A DNA stretch of 64,000 nt, from contig CBDUXT010000006.1 in NCBI GenBank assembly GCA_965371245.1, forward strand, positions 1 to 64,000, given 5' to 3'. Source of the stretch: CBDUXT01 sp965371245. GTDB taxonomy: Bacteria; Planctomycetota; Phycisphaerae; UBA1845. Position 1 is the first letter of the stretch, and every line of letters starts with the position of its first letter. The position numbers and the translations under genes are program-made. The notes under the pieces are model-generated. The model saw nothing but the letters and a program-made list of their open reading frames with translations, was not told the DNA's origin and ran no database searches. Below are positions 34,669 to 43,342 of this stretch, one piece after another.

Positions 34669-35907
34669 CTAACGCTCGGACTTACAAACCTCGCGCGTCA
34701 CGCTGGTGGCGTATGAACCGGGCGGAAGTGAGAACGAAAGCTGCACGAACGACCCGCGCTCGTCGGTTCCCACGTCGGTGCAGGCCTCGGCGAGCGGAAC
34801 ACGCAGCGGGCGGCGGGCGCCGTCCATCCGGCCTACTCCCTGGGCCTGAGGTTGCTCGCTAGTAAGCCCGGACGCGGCAAACACCTCTTGTTCCATCTGC
34901 CGCGGCGCGCCGCCTGGCTCTTTCATTTTTCGCCCGAACAGCGGTCCGGTGGGCGAGATTTCGAAGTCGTCGCAACGCGGTTGCTCGACGGCCGCATCCT
35001 CGACGGCGAAACAGGCCCCGTTCGCATGCTTCCAGGCCACGTCCCCGTCAAAGAGGCGGTTGATCGACTCGATCCGCGCGGCGAGCACGCGGTTGAACAG
35101 CTCGCTCTGCACGGCCGAGATGTAGAGCTTCCTCAAGGAGTGATCGACGGCCCGCCATGCCACTTTGGTGTCACCCTTCGCGGCGATCAGAGCTCGGCAG
35201 ACCTTTCCGGGACCCGGCAAGCGCCGTGGCCAGGCGGCGGCCGCGCCCGCGAGATCGCCCGCGTCGAACAATTCCCTCGCGCGACGGGCCTCTCCCCGGT
35301 CGCTTTCACCCGGACGACCGAGCATCAGCGCGATAGCCTCGTTGAAGTTACCGTGAAGCACAGCGCGCCCGACGGCCGCGTTGTCGCCGCGAGCCCCGAA
35401 CCGCTGCGGGCCGAAGTAATTCGGCACACCCCGCTTCGAAAGCACCTCCACGATCTGATGCACCCGCTCGCTCGCCGCACACGCGGCATCGCGCACCTTG
35501 ATAACGAATCGGTTCCCGGCCAGGTGCCCCAGCTTGAGCTTGTTGGTGTGGCGGCTCAGAGAAAGAACGCTGATCCCCGCGAGTTTCATCGCCTCGATCT
35601 TCCCACGCTCGACGTGCTCGATGCTGAGCGTTTGCCGGGTGACTCCGTGCGCATCCTTGAGCCCGGCGTATCCGACATCGCGCCGCTCTTTGCCAAGGGC
35701 TCGGGCGATGGCGGAGATGGCGGCATGCGTCGTCAGCCCGCGCTTCTCGATCACCAGATAGGCGTGGGTGCCGGCGCCCGACGGAGCATAGCGCGGAATC
35801 TCCTCGACGAGAAAATCCTCGTCATGGCGTTTGATGACGCCTCCGACGCCGGGCAGGTCGGCCGTCAAGAATGGCAGGCTTGATGCTTCGGTGCCGAGCG
35901 TCTCCAT
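34669..35907 (-). CDS. truD: tRNA pseudouridine(13) synthase
   Basis: The 412-residue enzyme makes pseudouridine 13 in tRNA. The N-terminal DEDFLVEEIP and the catalytic YAGLKDAHGVTRQT motif (Asp85) are diagnostic, followed by NYFGPQRFG and the TRUD insertion domain. The start METLGTEASS at 35907 is preferred over the first Met of the open frame (35952), whose extra 15 residues are Cys/Arg-rich and unlike the family. Its 5' neighbour is the restriction-modification locus on the far side of a short gap. Confidence 0.93.
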   Translation of the reverse strand: METLGTEASSLPFLTADLPGVGGVIKRHDEDFLVEEIPRYAPSGAGTHAYLVIEKRGLTTHAAISAIARALGKERRDVGYAGLKDAHGVTRQTLSIEHVERGKIEAMKLAGISVLSLSRHTNKLKLGHLAGNRFVIKVRDAACAASERVHQIVEVLSKRGVPNYFGPQRFGARGDNAAVGRAVLHGNFNEAIALMLGRPGESDRGEARRARELFDAGDLAGAAAAWPRRLPGPGKVCRALIAAKGDTKVAWRAVDHSLRKLYISAVQSELFNRVLAARIESINRLFDGDVAWKHANGACFAVEDAAVEQPRCDDFEISPTGPLFGRKMKEPGGAPRQMEQEVFAASGLTSEQPQAQGVGRMDGARRPLRVPLAEACTDVGTDERGSFVQLSFSLPPGSYATSVTREVCKSER

Positions 35908-36019
35908 GCCGCGCAATGTACAGGGCGTGCGTCGCCGACAACAGCACACCACCCACCGTCATTGGTTTGGAAGCCGTTCTTGTAGCTTCTACAGCGAAGG
36001 TTTTCGTAGGCCCGCGACT

Positions 36020-36901
36020 CTATTCCGACAGGAGGAGACGGTCGTGAACCACCTCCTCTTCCAAGGTCCGCCCGCCCATTTGGAAGCGGCGAAGCATCGA
36101 CCGTCCGACGTGGATGAAGACCTCGCGTTTAAAGAGCCCGTCAGGGATGGGAAGCTCACAGACGGTCGCTCCAGAACGCTTTTTCCCATCGATGCTTAAC
36201 GCGACAAGGACGCCGCGACGGCTACACCGCTCGATGACTTCGAAAAGATGCCCTAGGCTAAAGTCTTGAGCCCCGTAAAGGATGGCCTGGCTGTGACTGT
36301 ATGGTGGGTCGCAGTACACGAGGTCACCGGGGCGGGCCTCGTCCATCGCCTCTTCGAACTCAAGCCGTCGGAAACTGGTCCCGTGTACTCGACTGCGCCA
36401 CTCGTCTACCCGCTTCGCAAACGCCTCTGGCGAGATCGGCTGATGAGCTCCGCACGGCGTAGACATGCACCCGTCCTGTTTCCGAAAGCGAACCACACCA
36501 CCGTACGCTGCCCGGCAAAGGAAAAGCAGGTCCGCTCCGTTCGGAGCGCGGTTGTACGAGGCCTTAATTTTTTCGTACACAGCGACCTTGTCGTCCGCGA
36601 CCATTCGATTCCAACGGACCGTATACCACGACTTCAGCGTCTCCGGCTCTGCACGCAGCGTCGTCCATATTTCCATCAACGGCACGAACGAATCGCTAGC
36701 GAAGGCTCGGTTTGGAGCAAGCGTCGCAAGCACGGCCCCGCTGCCAACAAACGGCTCGTGATACGCTCCGAATTCCGCCGGGAAGTACGAGAGGATTTCT
36801 TCCGCCATGCGCTGCTTGTTGCCGATCCATTTGAGCAGTTGTCCCTTCGGCCGCTTCGCGGTAAGAAGCGGCGAGTCAAACAAGCTTCCTTGCAATTCCA
36901 T
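36020..36901 (-). CDS. D12-class N6-adenine DNA methyltransferase (Dam-like)
   Basis: The 293-residue protein belongs to the Dam/DpnIIA-like alpha class: KWIGNKQRMAEEI near residue 24, the SAM motif EPFVGSGAV (49-57) and catalytic DPPY (198-201). It should methylate adenine in a short DNA site; GATC is the commonest target of this class but cannot be read from the sequence. It diverges from an HTH gene and a putative endonuclease with 102 bases between, the layout of a type II restriction-modification system. Codon use is less GC-biased than in flanking housekeeping genes, consistent with transfer. Confidence 0.88.
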   Translation of the reverse strand: MELQGSLFDSPLLTAKRPKGQLLKWIGNKQRMAEEILSYFPAEFGAYHEPFVGSGAVLATLAPNRAFASDSFVPLMEIWTTLRAEPETLKSWYTVRWNRMVADDKVAVYEKIKASYNRAPNGADLLFLCRAAYGGVVRFRKQDGCMSTPCGAHQPISPEAFAKRVDEWRSRVHGTSFRRLEFEEAMDEARPGDLVYCDPPYSHSQAILYGAQDFSLGHLFEVIERCSRRGVLVALSIDGKKRSGATVCELPIPDGLFKREVFIHVGRSMLRRFQMGGRTLEEEVVHDRLLLSE

Positions 36902-36955
36902 CCTTCAACCGTCCCTCGACCAGTTCAGTGCTCACACGCCCATCGCCGATGGATC

Positions 36956-36989
36956 ATATCCCGAAACGGGATATTCGCAAGTGGGATAT
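36956..36989. promoter_or_regulatory. Probable controller-protein operator (GGGATAT half-sites)
   Basis: ATATCCCG-AAA-CGGGATAT (36956-36974) is a perfect 8+3+8 palindrome, and a third half-site TGGGATAT lies at 36982-36989. The cluster is centred between the divergent methylase and HTH genes and ends 14 bases before the HTH start, where C-boxes of restriction-modification systems sit. Confidence 0.65.
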
Positions 36990-37003
36990 AGCCTCCGGCT
37001 CCA

Positions 37004-37246
37004 ATGGACAAGACCGTCTTTTCCGCTTTGCAGGTACGGCTCCGCACCGTCCTCCGAGACTTGAGAAACGAGGCGGGCCTCCGCCAAGTCGATCTTGCAG
37101 CCAAACTGGAAGAGCCGCAGTCTTTCGTAAGCAAGTACGAAAGCGGCGAACGACGCCTCGACTTCGTCGAGGTCGTCGAAATCTGCAAGGCTCTCGGCAT
37201 TACGCTACACGAATTCGTCCGCCGGTTCGAGGCGTCCACTCGATGA
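37004..37246 (+). CDS. XRE-family HTH regulator (restriction-modification controller-like)
   Basis: The 80-residue protein is one Cro/C1-type helix-turn-helix domain: VLRDLRNEAGLRQVDLAAKLEEPQSFVSKYESGERRL and a C-terminal EICKALGITLHEFVRRF. Size and context match C proteins, which delay endonuclease expression until the host DNA is methylated. The GGGATAT half-sites at 36956-36989 are likely its operator. Its stop overlaps the next start in ATGA (37243-37246), so the nuclease should be translationally coupled. Confidence 0.88.
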   Translation: MDKTVFSALQVRLRTVLRDLRNEAGLRQVDLAAKLEEPQSFVSKYESGERRLDFVEVVEICKALGITLHEFVRRFEASTR

Positions 37247-38106
37247 CGCCCAAATCTCGCTTCGCTAAACAGCCGCGCCATTTCTGGGCAAATGTTAGAA
37301 CAATCGGCCAAGGCGTCGGATACTCTGTCAGACGCCGGGGGCTCATCAAGATCCCGACACCCCCCGAAGTCCGTCGTGCCTACGCGCGGCTCAAACTTTC
37401 CACCGACCACCTGTTTGACCCCAACGATCAACCAACGCCGCTTGGGCAAACCCTGTTTGAGTACTTTTCGTACCGAGCCGACACGCTCAACAAATACGTT
37501 GAACCTCGTCTGATGGACGCTGAACGCGCACGCCGCACGTTCTCACAACTCAAGAAAAAGCTTCGACCGTCGTGCCCGCTTCCCATGAACAAGCAGAAGG
37601 GAGCAAAGAGAGCCCACGCCTACTTCACTGGCATCATCAACATGCTCATCGAAGCGAACGCCGGCTCATTCCCATGCGATTACGACCCACGCAAGCTGAC
37701 GACAGTAACGCATAATCGAGCCCCACTCAGAACGCTGGCCCGACGCGTCGATGGGGCCTTTCCGCAAACCGTGAACCCGCTGGCCGTCTGGGAGATCAAA
37801 GAATACTACTACACGACGACCTTCGGTAGCCGAGTCGCCGACGGCGTCTACGAAAGCCTCCTCGATGGGATGGAACTCGAGGAACTCTTCAGATCCGAAG
37901 GCGTCAAGATCCTTCACTACTTGTTCATAGACGCACACTACACGTGGTGGGATTGTGGTCGCTCATACCTCTGCCGCATCCTCGACATGCTTCACATGGG
38001 CTTTGTCGATGAAGTCCTCTTCGGATACGAGGTCGTTGAACGACTCCCGAAAATCGTTCGCGGATGGACCCGGCTCGCCAAGAAACTGCCTCGGAAAGCA
38101 CCGTAG
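37243..38106 (+). CDS. Putative type II restriction endonuclease
   Basis: The 287-residue protein is not one I can name. It has a plausible PD-(D/E)xK core: Asp170, then Glu184-Ile-Lys186 in NPLAVWEIKEYYYTTTFGSRVADGVYE, followed by a YxxxL-rich helix. The first ~100 residues are basic and could bind DNA. Position is the strongest evidence: it overlaps the controller gene by ATGA and faces a Dam-class methylase. The reading frame continues upstream of 37243 through the HTH gene, but that part is a shadow. The target sequence is unknown. Confidence 0.7.
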   Translation: MTPKSRFAKQPRHFWANVRTIGQGVGYSVRRRGLIKIPTPPEVRRAYARLKLSTDHLFDPNDQPTPLGQTLFEYFSYRADTLNKYVEPRLMDAERARRTFSQLKKKLRPSCPLPMNKQKGAKRAHAYFTGIINMLIEANAGSFPCDYDPRKLTTVTHNRAPLRTLARRVDGAFPQTVNPLAVWEIKEYYYTTTFGSRVADGVYESLLDGMELEELFRSEGVKILHYLFIDAHYTWWDCGRSYLCRILDMLHMGFVDEVLFGYEVVERLPKIVRGWTRLAKKLPRKAP

Positions 38107-38271
38107 CCCGACGCACGCCCACCGACGGTGCGATCACGGGAAGCAAGCGGGATGAGGTGTCGGACCTCGCGGTGCCGGCAATGTGCAAATCAAGACACCG
38201 CGCCACGTTGCCGCCTTCGCCGTCGCTTCGGAATTGCCGGTAGCTGCGGGCGAACGTACGATCCGAACCCC

Positions 38272-39609
38272 ATGCGGTGGCTCGCCGACCTAATCTATCT
38301 ACTCGCGGCGCTGATCTACCTGCCCGTGGCCGCCTACCACGCGATCGTTCTCGGCAAGAACCGACGTGGCTGGGGCGAACGGCTCGGTTTCGTCGCCCGG
38401 CGAGACCCCGATCGACGGCGCGTCTGGCTCCATGCCGTTTCGCTGGGCGAGATCAACGCCACGCCTCTATTGCTCGAAGGCCTGCGCGAACGCCTCGATG
38501 CGTTCGACTTCGTCATCTCGACCACCACGGACACGGGCTATGCCCGAGCGGTCGATCTGTATGGCGCCGACCGCGTCTTTCGATTCCCGCTCGATTTCAG
38601 TCCCGTGGTGGCCCGCGTGCTGCGGCGCGTCAGCCCGAGCCTGATCGTGCTGGTTGAGCAGGAGGTTTGGTACAACCTCACCCGAATGGCCACGTGCCGT
38701 GGGACGCCCGTCGTGGTGGTCAACGGTCGATTGACGGAGCGAAGCGCGCGGCGGCTGGCGCGGCTGGGTCGGGTGGTCCGGGCGATGTTCCGGGATCTGG
38801 CGTGGGTGGGTGCCCAGGACGAGGCTATCGCGGCTCGGTTCCGTCGGCTCGGTACCGCGGCAGATCGCGTGGAGGTGACGTCGTCGCTCAAGTGGGATTC
38901 AGCCGCCGTGACCGACGAGGTCCCAGGGGCATCCTCCCTAGCGCAGGCGCTGGGACTTGATGGGTCGCGCCCGCTGTGGGTCTGCGGAAGCACCGGGCCG
39001 GGGGAGGAGGCGATGATCCTCCAGGCGTATCGCCGTCTTGTAGGTAGTGACGTGGATACGTCAGCTCGGCTCGCCATCGTCCCGCGAAAGCCCGAGCGTT
39101 TTGATGAGGTCGCGCGGCTGATCGAGCGAGGCGGGTTCTCGTGCCTTCGCCGAACGCGCCACCCCGACGGCGCCGACGCCTCCATGGCGACCGGCCGCGG
39201 CGTCATTCTGGGGGACACCATGGGCGAGCTGCGCAAGTTCTATTCGCTGGCGGATGCCGTCTTTGTCGGTCGCTCGCTGGTGCCCATGGGCGGCTCCGAC
39301 CCGATGGAGGTGGCGGCCTTGCAAAAGCCGATCGTGATCGGGCCCCATGTCGAGAACTTCCGCCTTCCGGTCGAGGCGCTGGCCCGCGCGGACGCGATCG
39401 CTACGGTTGATTCGGTCGAGAGCCTCGCCACGCGGATCGGTTCGATCTTGGGCGATTCGGAGCTGGCGGAGGGGCTTGGGCGCCGGGCTCGCCAGGTGGT
39501 TGTCGAGCACCAGGGGGCTACCGCCCGCACAATCGATGGGTTGATGCGCGTGATCGAACAGCATTTTGGCGCCGAATCCGTCGGAGCGTCAGTCCCGCCC
39601 CCTGCGTAA
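38272..39609 (+). CDS. waaA: Kdo transferase (lipid A glycosyltransferase)
   Basis: The 445-residue GT-B enzyme transfers 3-deoxy-D-manno-octulosonate to lipid A precursor at the inner membrane. It begins with a hydrophobic anchor (LIYLLAALIYLPVAAYHAIV) and shows VWLHAVSLGEI, SLIVLVEQEVWYNL, VVVVNGRLTERS and the donor-site GSDPMEVAALQKPIVIGPH. Start ATG 38272 (MRWLADLIYL) is chosen because upstream in-frame codons have no family likeness. Its presence implies lipopolysaccharide-type lipid. It stands alone between the restriction locus and the respiratory cluster. Confidence 0.92.
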   Translation: MRWLADLIYLLAALIYLPVAAYHAIVLGKNRRGWGERLGFVARRDPDRRRVWLHAVSLGEINATPLLLEGLRERLDAFDFVISTTTDTGYARAVDLYGADRVFRFPLDFSPVVARVLRRVSPSLIVLVEQEVWYNLTRMATCRGTPVVVVNGRLTERSARRLARLGRVVRAMFRDLAWVGAQDEAIAARFRRLGTAADRVEVTSSLKWDSAAVTDEVPGASSLAQALGLDGSRPLWVCGSTGPGEEAMILQAYRRLVGSDVDTSARLAIVPRKPERFDEVARLIERGGFSCLRRTRHPDGADASMATGRGVILGDTMGELRKFYSLADAVFVGRSLVPMGGSDPMEVAALQKPIVIGPHVENFRLPVEALARADAIATVDSVESLATRIGSILGDSELAEGLGRRARQVVVEHQGATARTIDGLMRVIEQHFGAESVGASVPPPA

Positions 39610-39652
39610 CCAGGCCCGACCCGTCTTGGTCCGAAAAAGATTGGCGGTTTCC

Positions 39653-39681
39653 TTGACAAACTTCGTGAAATATGGAACAAT
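39653..39681 (+). promoter_or_regulatory. Sigma-70-type promoter before the respiratory cluster
   Basis: A perfect TTGACA at 39653-39658 and AACAAT at 39676-39681 are 17 bases apart. The nearest plus-strand gene downstream starts at 40139, so the transcript would have a leader of about 450 bases. The gap 39610-40138 has no gene. Confidence 0.5.
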
Positions 39682-39819
39682 GTTAGTGCGGGATGCAGGT
39701 TTTCCTGCCGCTCGTTCCGATAAGGGCCTCTTCCGGGGTAAATATCCCGGCCAGCCGACCACAACACGACGCGCACCACGGGGGGTGGCGAGAGTCTGCC
39801 GCCCGATTTCCGGCGTGGT

Positions 39820-39840
39820 GTTTGTGAGATTTTCACAAAC
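39820..39840. promoter_or_regulatory. Palindromic operator-like site GTTTGTGA-N5-TCACAAAC
   Basis: A perfect eight-base inverted repeat with a five-base spacer lies between the promoter at 39653 and the first gene of the respiratory cluster. The half-site TGTGA recalls CRP/FNR-superfamily boxes, but the spacer is one short of the classical six. It could equally be a hairpin in the leader. Confidence 0.4.
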
Positions 39841-40138
39841 GGCCTAGTCTCCAGCTACGCGCTGACTTGGCGCGGGTGGTCTGCCGATGGCCCTTGAGTT
39901 TGCTGACCGTGTCGGCATGATCCCCGTTATGTGGTGCTGTCGATAGCTGTGGTGGCGGGAATCGAACGCGGCGCGGCGCTGATTGACGCGGTCGCCATGG
40001 TCCTTTGCCGGCCGGTTATAGGAAATAGGCATTGGCCAGCCCGTTTGTTGCGCAAGCGGCAGCACGCAGGCCGTGGCACCTGTTTTGAGTCGCACCCTTT
40101 GCGACCTGCCGTGATGGCGATCGCCGCAGAGTTCTGAG

Positions 40139-41275
40139 ATGGACACTGAATCCACATCACGCCCAATCGACCAGCCGTCGGAAGACGGCGCTCCGCCGCC
40201 TCCGTCGCCCGACGTCGCCGGTGAACCGCCTGATCTCGAGCCGATGACCTTCTCGATGTTGGGTCGTTTCTTCGCGGTTCCGTTGGTAATCATCGCGACC
40301 ATCGTCGGTGGCGCGGTGCTTGTCGTTCTGTTGTTTGGCGGTCCCGCCTCTCCGGAGCGTCGCAGCATTGAGGATCTCTTGCTGGCTCTGGAAGCCGGCA
40401 GTGGCGACCGGAGCTTGGGCGTCCTGCTCCCTCGAGAGAAAGAGTTGTGGCAGACGGCCCTTGAGCTCAGCCTCCGTTTGGAAGGCAAGGACAAGGAGCT
40501 GGAACTCTCAAACGAAGAGCTGGACGCCGCGGCCAAGCGCCTTAGCGCGATGGTGAAGACCGACCTGGGGATGATCGATCACGTACCCACTGTGGGCGAT
40601 GAACGTGAGCGACAAGTGAAGATTCGCTCGCGCCGTCTTGAGTTCCTCCTCCGGGCGCTGGGCCGAACCAGGCGCCCGATAGCGGTCAGGACGCTGACGG
40701 GTGTCGTCGGCGGCGAGCGCGAGTCGTACGCCCAGGTCGCGATGCAGATACTGGGCGACCTCCACGAGATGCCCGAAACCCGCCGGGCCGTGGATCCGGT
40801 GCTTCGTCGCCTCGCCCCTTCCAACAAGGACGAAACGCGACTGGTGGCCGCCACCGTGCTGTCGCTCCTGGCGAGTCCGGGGGATGAGCGCGTGATCGAC
40901 GCCCTCGCCGACCTGAGTCGCACAACCGAAGGCGAGGTGGCGTGGTCCGCGGCGCTGGCGTTGGCGCGGCTGGGCAGCCCGGCGGCGAAATCGACTCTTT
41001 ATGACCTGATGGATCGAGCGTTCCTCAGCTCGGGCGACCGCTACGTCGTCAGGGGCGACGGCGGTTCTGTCCAGCGATACCCCATGCCGCCGGCAAAGGT
41101 GGATGCCGTCATCCTCGCCGCGATCGATGCGGCCTCGAATCTCGACGGTCCGGACTTGTGGGACGCCATTGAGGGATTAGAGTCGGACCCGTCCCCAGCC
41201 GTTCGCGGCAGGGCCGAGGAAGTTCGGCGCCGCCGAGAAGAGGACCAGGGCGCCAAAGCGAGGAAGAAGGACTAG
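40139..41275 (+). CDS. Membrane-anchored HEAT-repeat protein of the bc cluster
   Basis: The 378-residue protein has a disordered acidic/Pro-rich N-terminus (1-35) and one membrane helix (about 45-67, AVPLVIIATIVGGAVLVVLLFG). Helical repeats of HEAT or PBS-lyase type follow, such as VDPVLRRLAPSNKDETRLVAATVLSLLASPGDERVIDALADL. The repeat region would be on the outer face if topology is standard. No catalytic motif is seen. It ends four bases before the Rieske gene, so it is almost certainly part of the same operon and may be an assembly or accessory subunit. Function is inferred from position only. Confidence 0.75.
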   Translation: MDTESTSRPIDQPSEDGAPPPPSPDVAGEPPDLEPMTFSMLGRFFAVPLVIIATIVGGAVLVVLLFGGPASPERRSIEDLLLALEAGSGDRSLGVLLPREKELWQTALELSLRLEGKDKELELSNEELDAAAKRLSAMVKTDLGMIDHVPTVGDERERQVKIRSRRLEFLLRALGRTRRPIAVRTLTGVVGGERESYAQVAMQILGDLHEMPETRRAVDPVLRRLAPSNKDETRLVAATVLSLLASPGDERVIDALADLSRTTEGEVAWSAALALARLGSPAAKSTLYDLMDRAFLSSGDRYVVRGDGGSVQRYPMPPAKVDAVILAAIDAASNLDGPDLWDAIEGLESDPSPAVRGRAEEVRRRREEDQGAKARKKD

Positions 41276-41279
41276 GTCG

Positions 41280-42374
41280 ATGGCAACAAAGGAAATGGTG
41301 ACGAAGGTCTGGATCGAAGACGGTTGCATCGTCTGCGACGCCTGCGAGACGGCGGCTCCCGATGTCTTCGAGGTACAGGACGAGACCTGCATTATTCGTC
41401 CCGAGGCGCTCTCGCCCGACTTCAACAAGCCACGAACCGAAGGCATCATCGACGCGGCCGAGGAGTGTCCGGTCGATGTCATTAAGTTCGAGGTCGTGAC
41501 GGAAGAGGTACCGGACGGCGAGACCGCCCCGGCGGATGGGGCAACAGTAGCGGCCTCCGCCGCGCCTGAAGCCGCCGCGGCAGAGCCGTCCAAAGCCGCC
41601 GCGTCCAAACCGGCCGCGCCGAGCGAGCCGATGCCCGCCGTCGCGAAGGCGTCCGCGACCGCCTCCAAGGCGTCGCCGGAGGGGACGGCCGACCCCGGGA
41701 TCGACGCGCTGCTTCGGGCCGCAACGTCGCGCGGGGGGAACATCGGCATCCTTCGACGACAGCAATCGGTCCCGGAAGCCATTCAGGCGCTCGATCGCAA
41801 GGATCCTCGCGAGCTCCCCACCGATGCCCGGCAGGCCAGGATTCTGGAGGCGGCTCGCAAGGCAAAGGCCGACCCGGACGTGCCGCGGCGGGCCTTCTTG
41901 GGTGGAGTGACGCTTGGGGCCGGATGGATCTTCTTCGGCGTGGGTGCCGGCGTAGCCGCCGGTCCCGCGTTCGCGCGTTTCATGATGCCCAACGTGCTGG
42001 AGGAACCGGACCCGCGCGTTCGCGTGGGCAAACTTCAGCGCTATCTGCAATTGGTTCGAGGCGAGGTGATCGAGGACTACAAACCGCAGGGTATCTGGAT
42101 GACCCGTGATCGGGATCGACTCGTGGCCTTGAACATCATCTGCACGCATTTGGGTTGCATCCCGAACTGGCTGCCCAACGACCGAAAGTTCAAGTGTCCG
42201 TGCCACGGAAGCGGGTACAAGCCGAACGGGATCAACTTCGAGGGTCCGACGCCGCGCCCGCTCGAGCGCTTCCGCCTGTTGGTTGATGGCGGTGAGGTGA
42301 TCGTCGATAAGAGCAAGAAATATCAGTTTGAACTGGGTCAGTGGGACCAGCCGGGAAGTTTCATCGAAGTCTAA
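41280..42374 (+). CDS. Ferredoxin-Rieske fusion iron-sulfur subunit
   Basis: The 364-residue protein combines two iron-sulfur modules. Residues 1-75 are a ferredoxin-like domain with Cys16, Cys19 and Cys22 (CIVCDAC) and Cys63 before Pro, enough for one [4Fe-4S] cluster. An Ala/Pro-rich linker (about 85-140) follows, then a Tat-like RRAFLGG and one membrane helix (about 203-228). The C-terminal Rieske domain has Cys288-Thr-His290 and Cys306-Pro-Cys308-His309, ligating a [2Fe-2S] cluster. The Rieske part oxidises quinol in the bc complex. The ferredoxin part would sit on the opposite, cytoplasmic side, an arrangement not found in classical complexes. Confidence 0.9.
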   Translation: MATKEMVTKVWIEDGCIVCDACETAAPDVFEVQDETCIIRPEALSPDFNKPRTEGIIDAAEECPVDVIKFEVVTEEVPDGETAPADGATVAASAAPEAAAAEPSKAAASKPAAPSEPMPAVAKASATASKASPEGTADPGIDALLRAATSRGGNIGILRRQQSVPEAIQALDRKDPRELPTDARQARILEAARKAKADPDVPRRAFLGGVTLGAGWIFFGVGAGVAAGPAFARFMMPNVLEEPDPRVRVGKLQRYLQLVRGEVIEDYKPQGIWMTRDRDRLVALNIICTHLGCIPNWLPNDRKFKCPCHGSGYKPNGINFEGPTPRPLERFRLLVDGGEVIVDKSKKYQFELGQWDQPGSFIEV

Positions 42375-42473
42375 CTGCGCGATGGACGGCGGCGCGCGAG
42401 TCGCTAGAGTACGCCGTCGTTTGGCACCGGTCGGCTGGTGCTCGTCGGGATCACTCAAGGAACCTGTGAATAC

Positions 42474-43253
42474 ATGTTGGGACGAATACAAAACTGGGTG
42501 TCAGAGGGGCAGATCTGGGGGAGCGTGTTTCGCCACGGCGTGCCGCGCGATCGCCGAACGAGGGCGATGGCGATCCTCAGCAACGTCTTCCTTCACCTTC
42601 ACCCGGTCGCCGTCCGCAAGAGCGGCATCCGGCTCTCATTCACCTGGTGCATGGGCGGGTTGACGTTCTTTTTGTTTCTCGTCGAGATCGTCACCGGCGT
42701 GCTGCTCATGTTTTACTACCGCCCGACGGTCGAATACGCGTACTTCGACATCCAGGGTCTCCGGGCACACGTGACGCTCGGCTTGCAGCGTGAGCTTCAT
42801 CGCTGGGGAGCCCATGCGATGATCATTACCATCTGGCTGCACATGCTGCGCGTGTTCTTAACGGGCAGCTACAAGCCGCCGCGAGAGTTCAACTGGAGCA
42901 TCGGCGTCATCCTGCTCGTGCTGACGCTGCTCTTGTCCTTTACCGGATACTTGCTTCCCTGGGACCAGCTTGCCATGTGGGCCATCACCGTCGGCTCGAA
43001 CATGGCCCGGGCGACCCCGCTGGCCGGGTCCGAAGGCCCTGGGGCGGCGTTCCTCCAGATCGGCGGTGTGCCCCTGGTTCATGCGGGTGATGACGCACGG
43101 TTCGGGCTTCTTGCGGGCACCTTCGTCGGGCCCAACGCCCTCCTTCGATTCTACGTGCTGCACTGTGTTTTTATCCCAGTCGTGGTGACGGTTCTGCTCG
43201 CCGTCCATTTCTGGCGGGTGCGCAAGGACGGCGGCATCAGCGGACCCCTATAG
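42474..43253 (+). CDS. Cytochrome b, N-terminal (b6-like) subunit
   Basis: The 259-residue protein is the four-helix haem-carrying half of cytochrome b. The paired haem ligands are visible: His in HRWGAHAMIITIWLH (13 residues between) and His in HCVFIPVVVTVLLAVH (14 between, the spacing typical of b6). SFTGYLLPWDQLAMWA is the Qo-side signature. ATG 42474 (MLGRIQNW) with AAGGAA upstream is preferred; an upstream ATG at 42438 is possible. The C-terminal half is encoded separately 90 bases downstream, as in b6f-type complexes. Confidence 0.92.
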   Translation: MLGRIQNWVSEGQIWGSVFRHGVPRDRRTRAMAILSNVFLHLHPVAVRKSGIRLSFTWCMGGLTFFLFLVEIVTGVLLMFYYRPTVEYAYFDIQGLRAHVTLGLQRELHRWGAHAMIITIWLHMLRVFLTGSYKPPREFNWSIGVILLVLTLLLSFTGYLLPWDQLAMWAITVGSNMARATPLAGSEGPGAAFLQIGGVPLVHAGDDARFGLLAGTFVGPNALLRFYVLHCVFIPVVVTVLLAVHFWRVRKDGGISGPL

Positions 43254-43342
43254 GTTCCGTTCGACAGGATCACCGCCCCAGGCGTAAACGGTACGACGGA
43301 TTCGAGTAACCGGGCGGGACAGGCCACACGGTAACGTAAACC

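Noticed and set aside
41109..42491. 460-codon minus-strand frame opposite the Rieske gene
   Set aside because: The plus strand encodes an intact ferredoxin-Rieske protein with all Cys/His ligands; the antisense product is low-complexity Arg/Gly.
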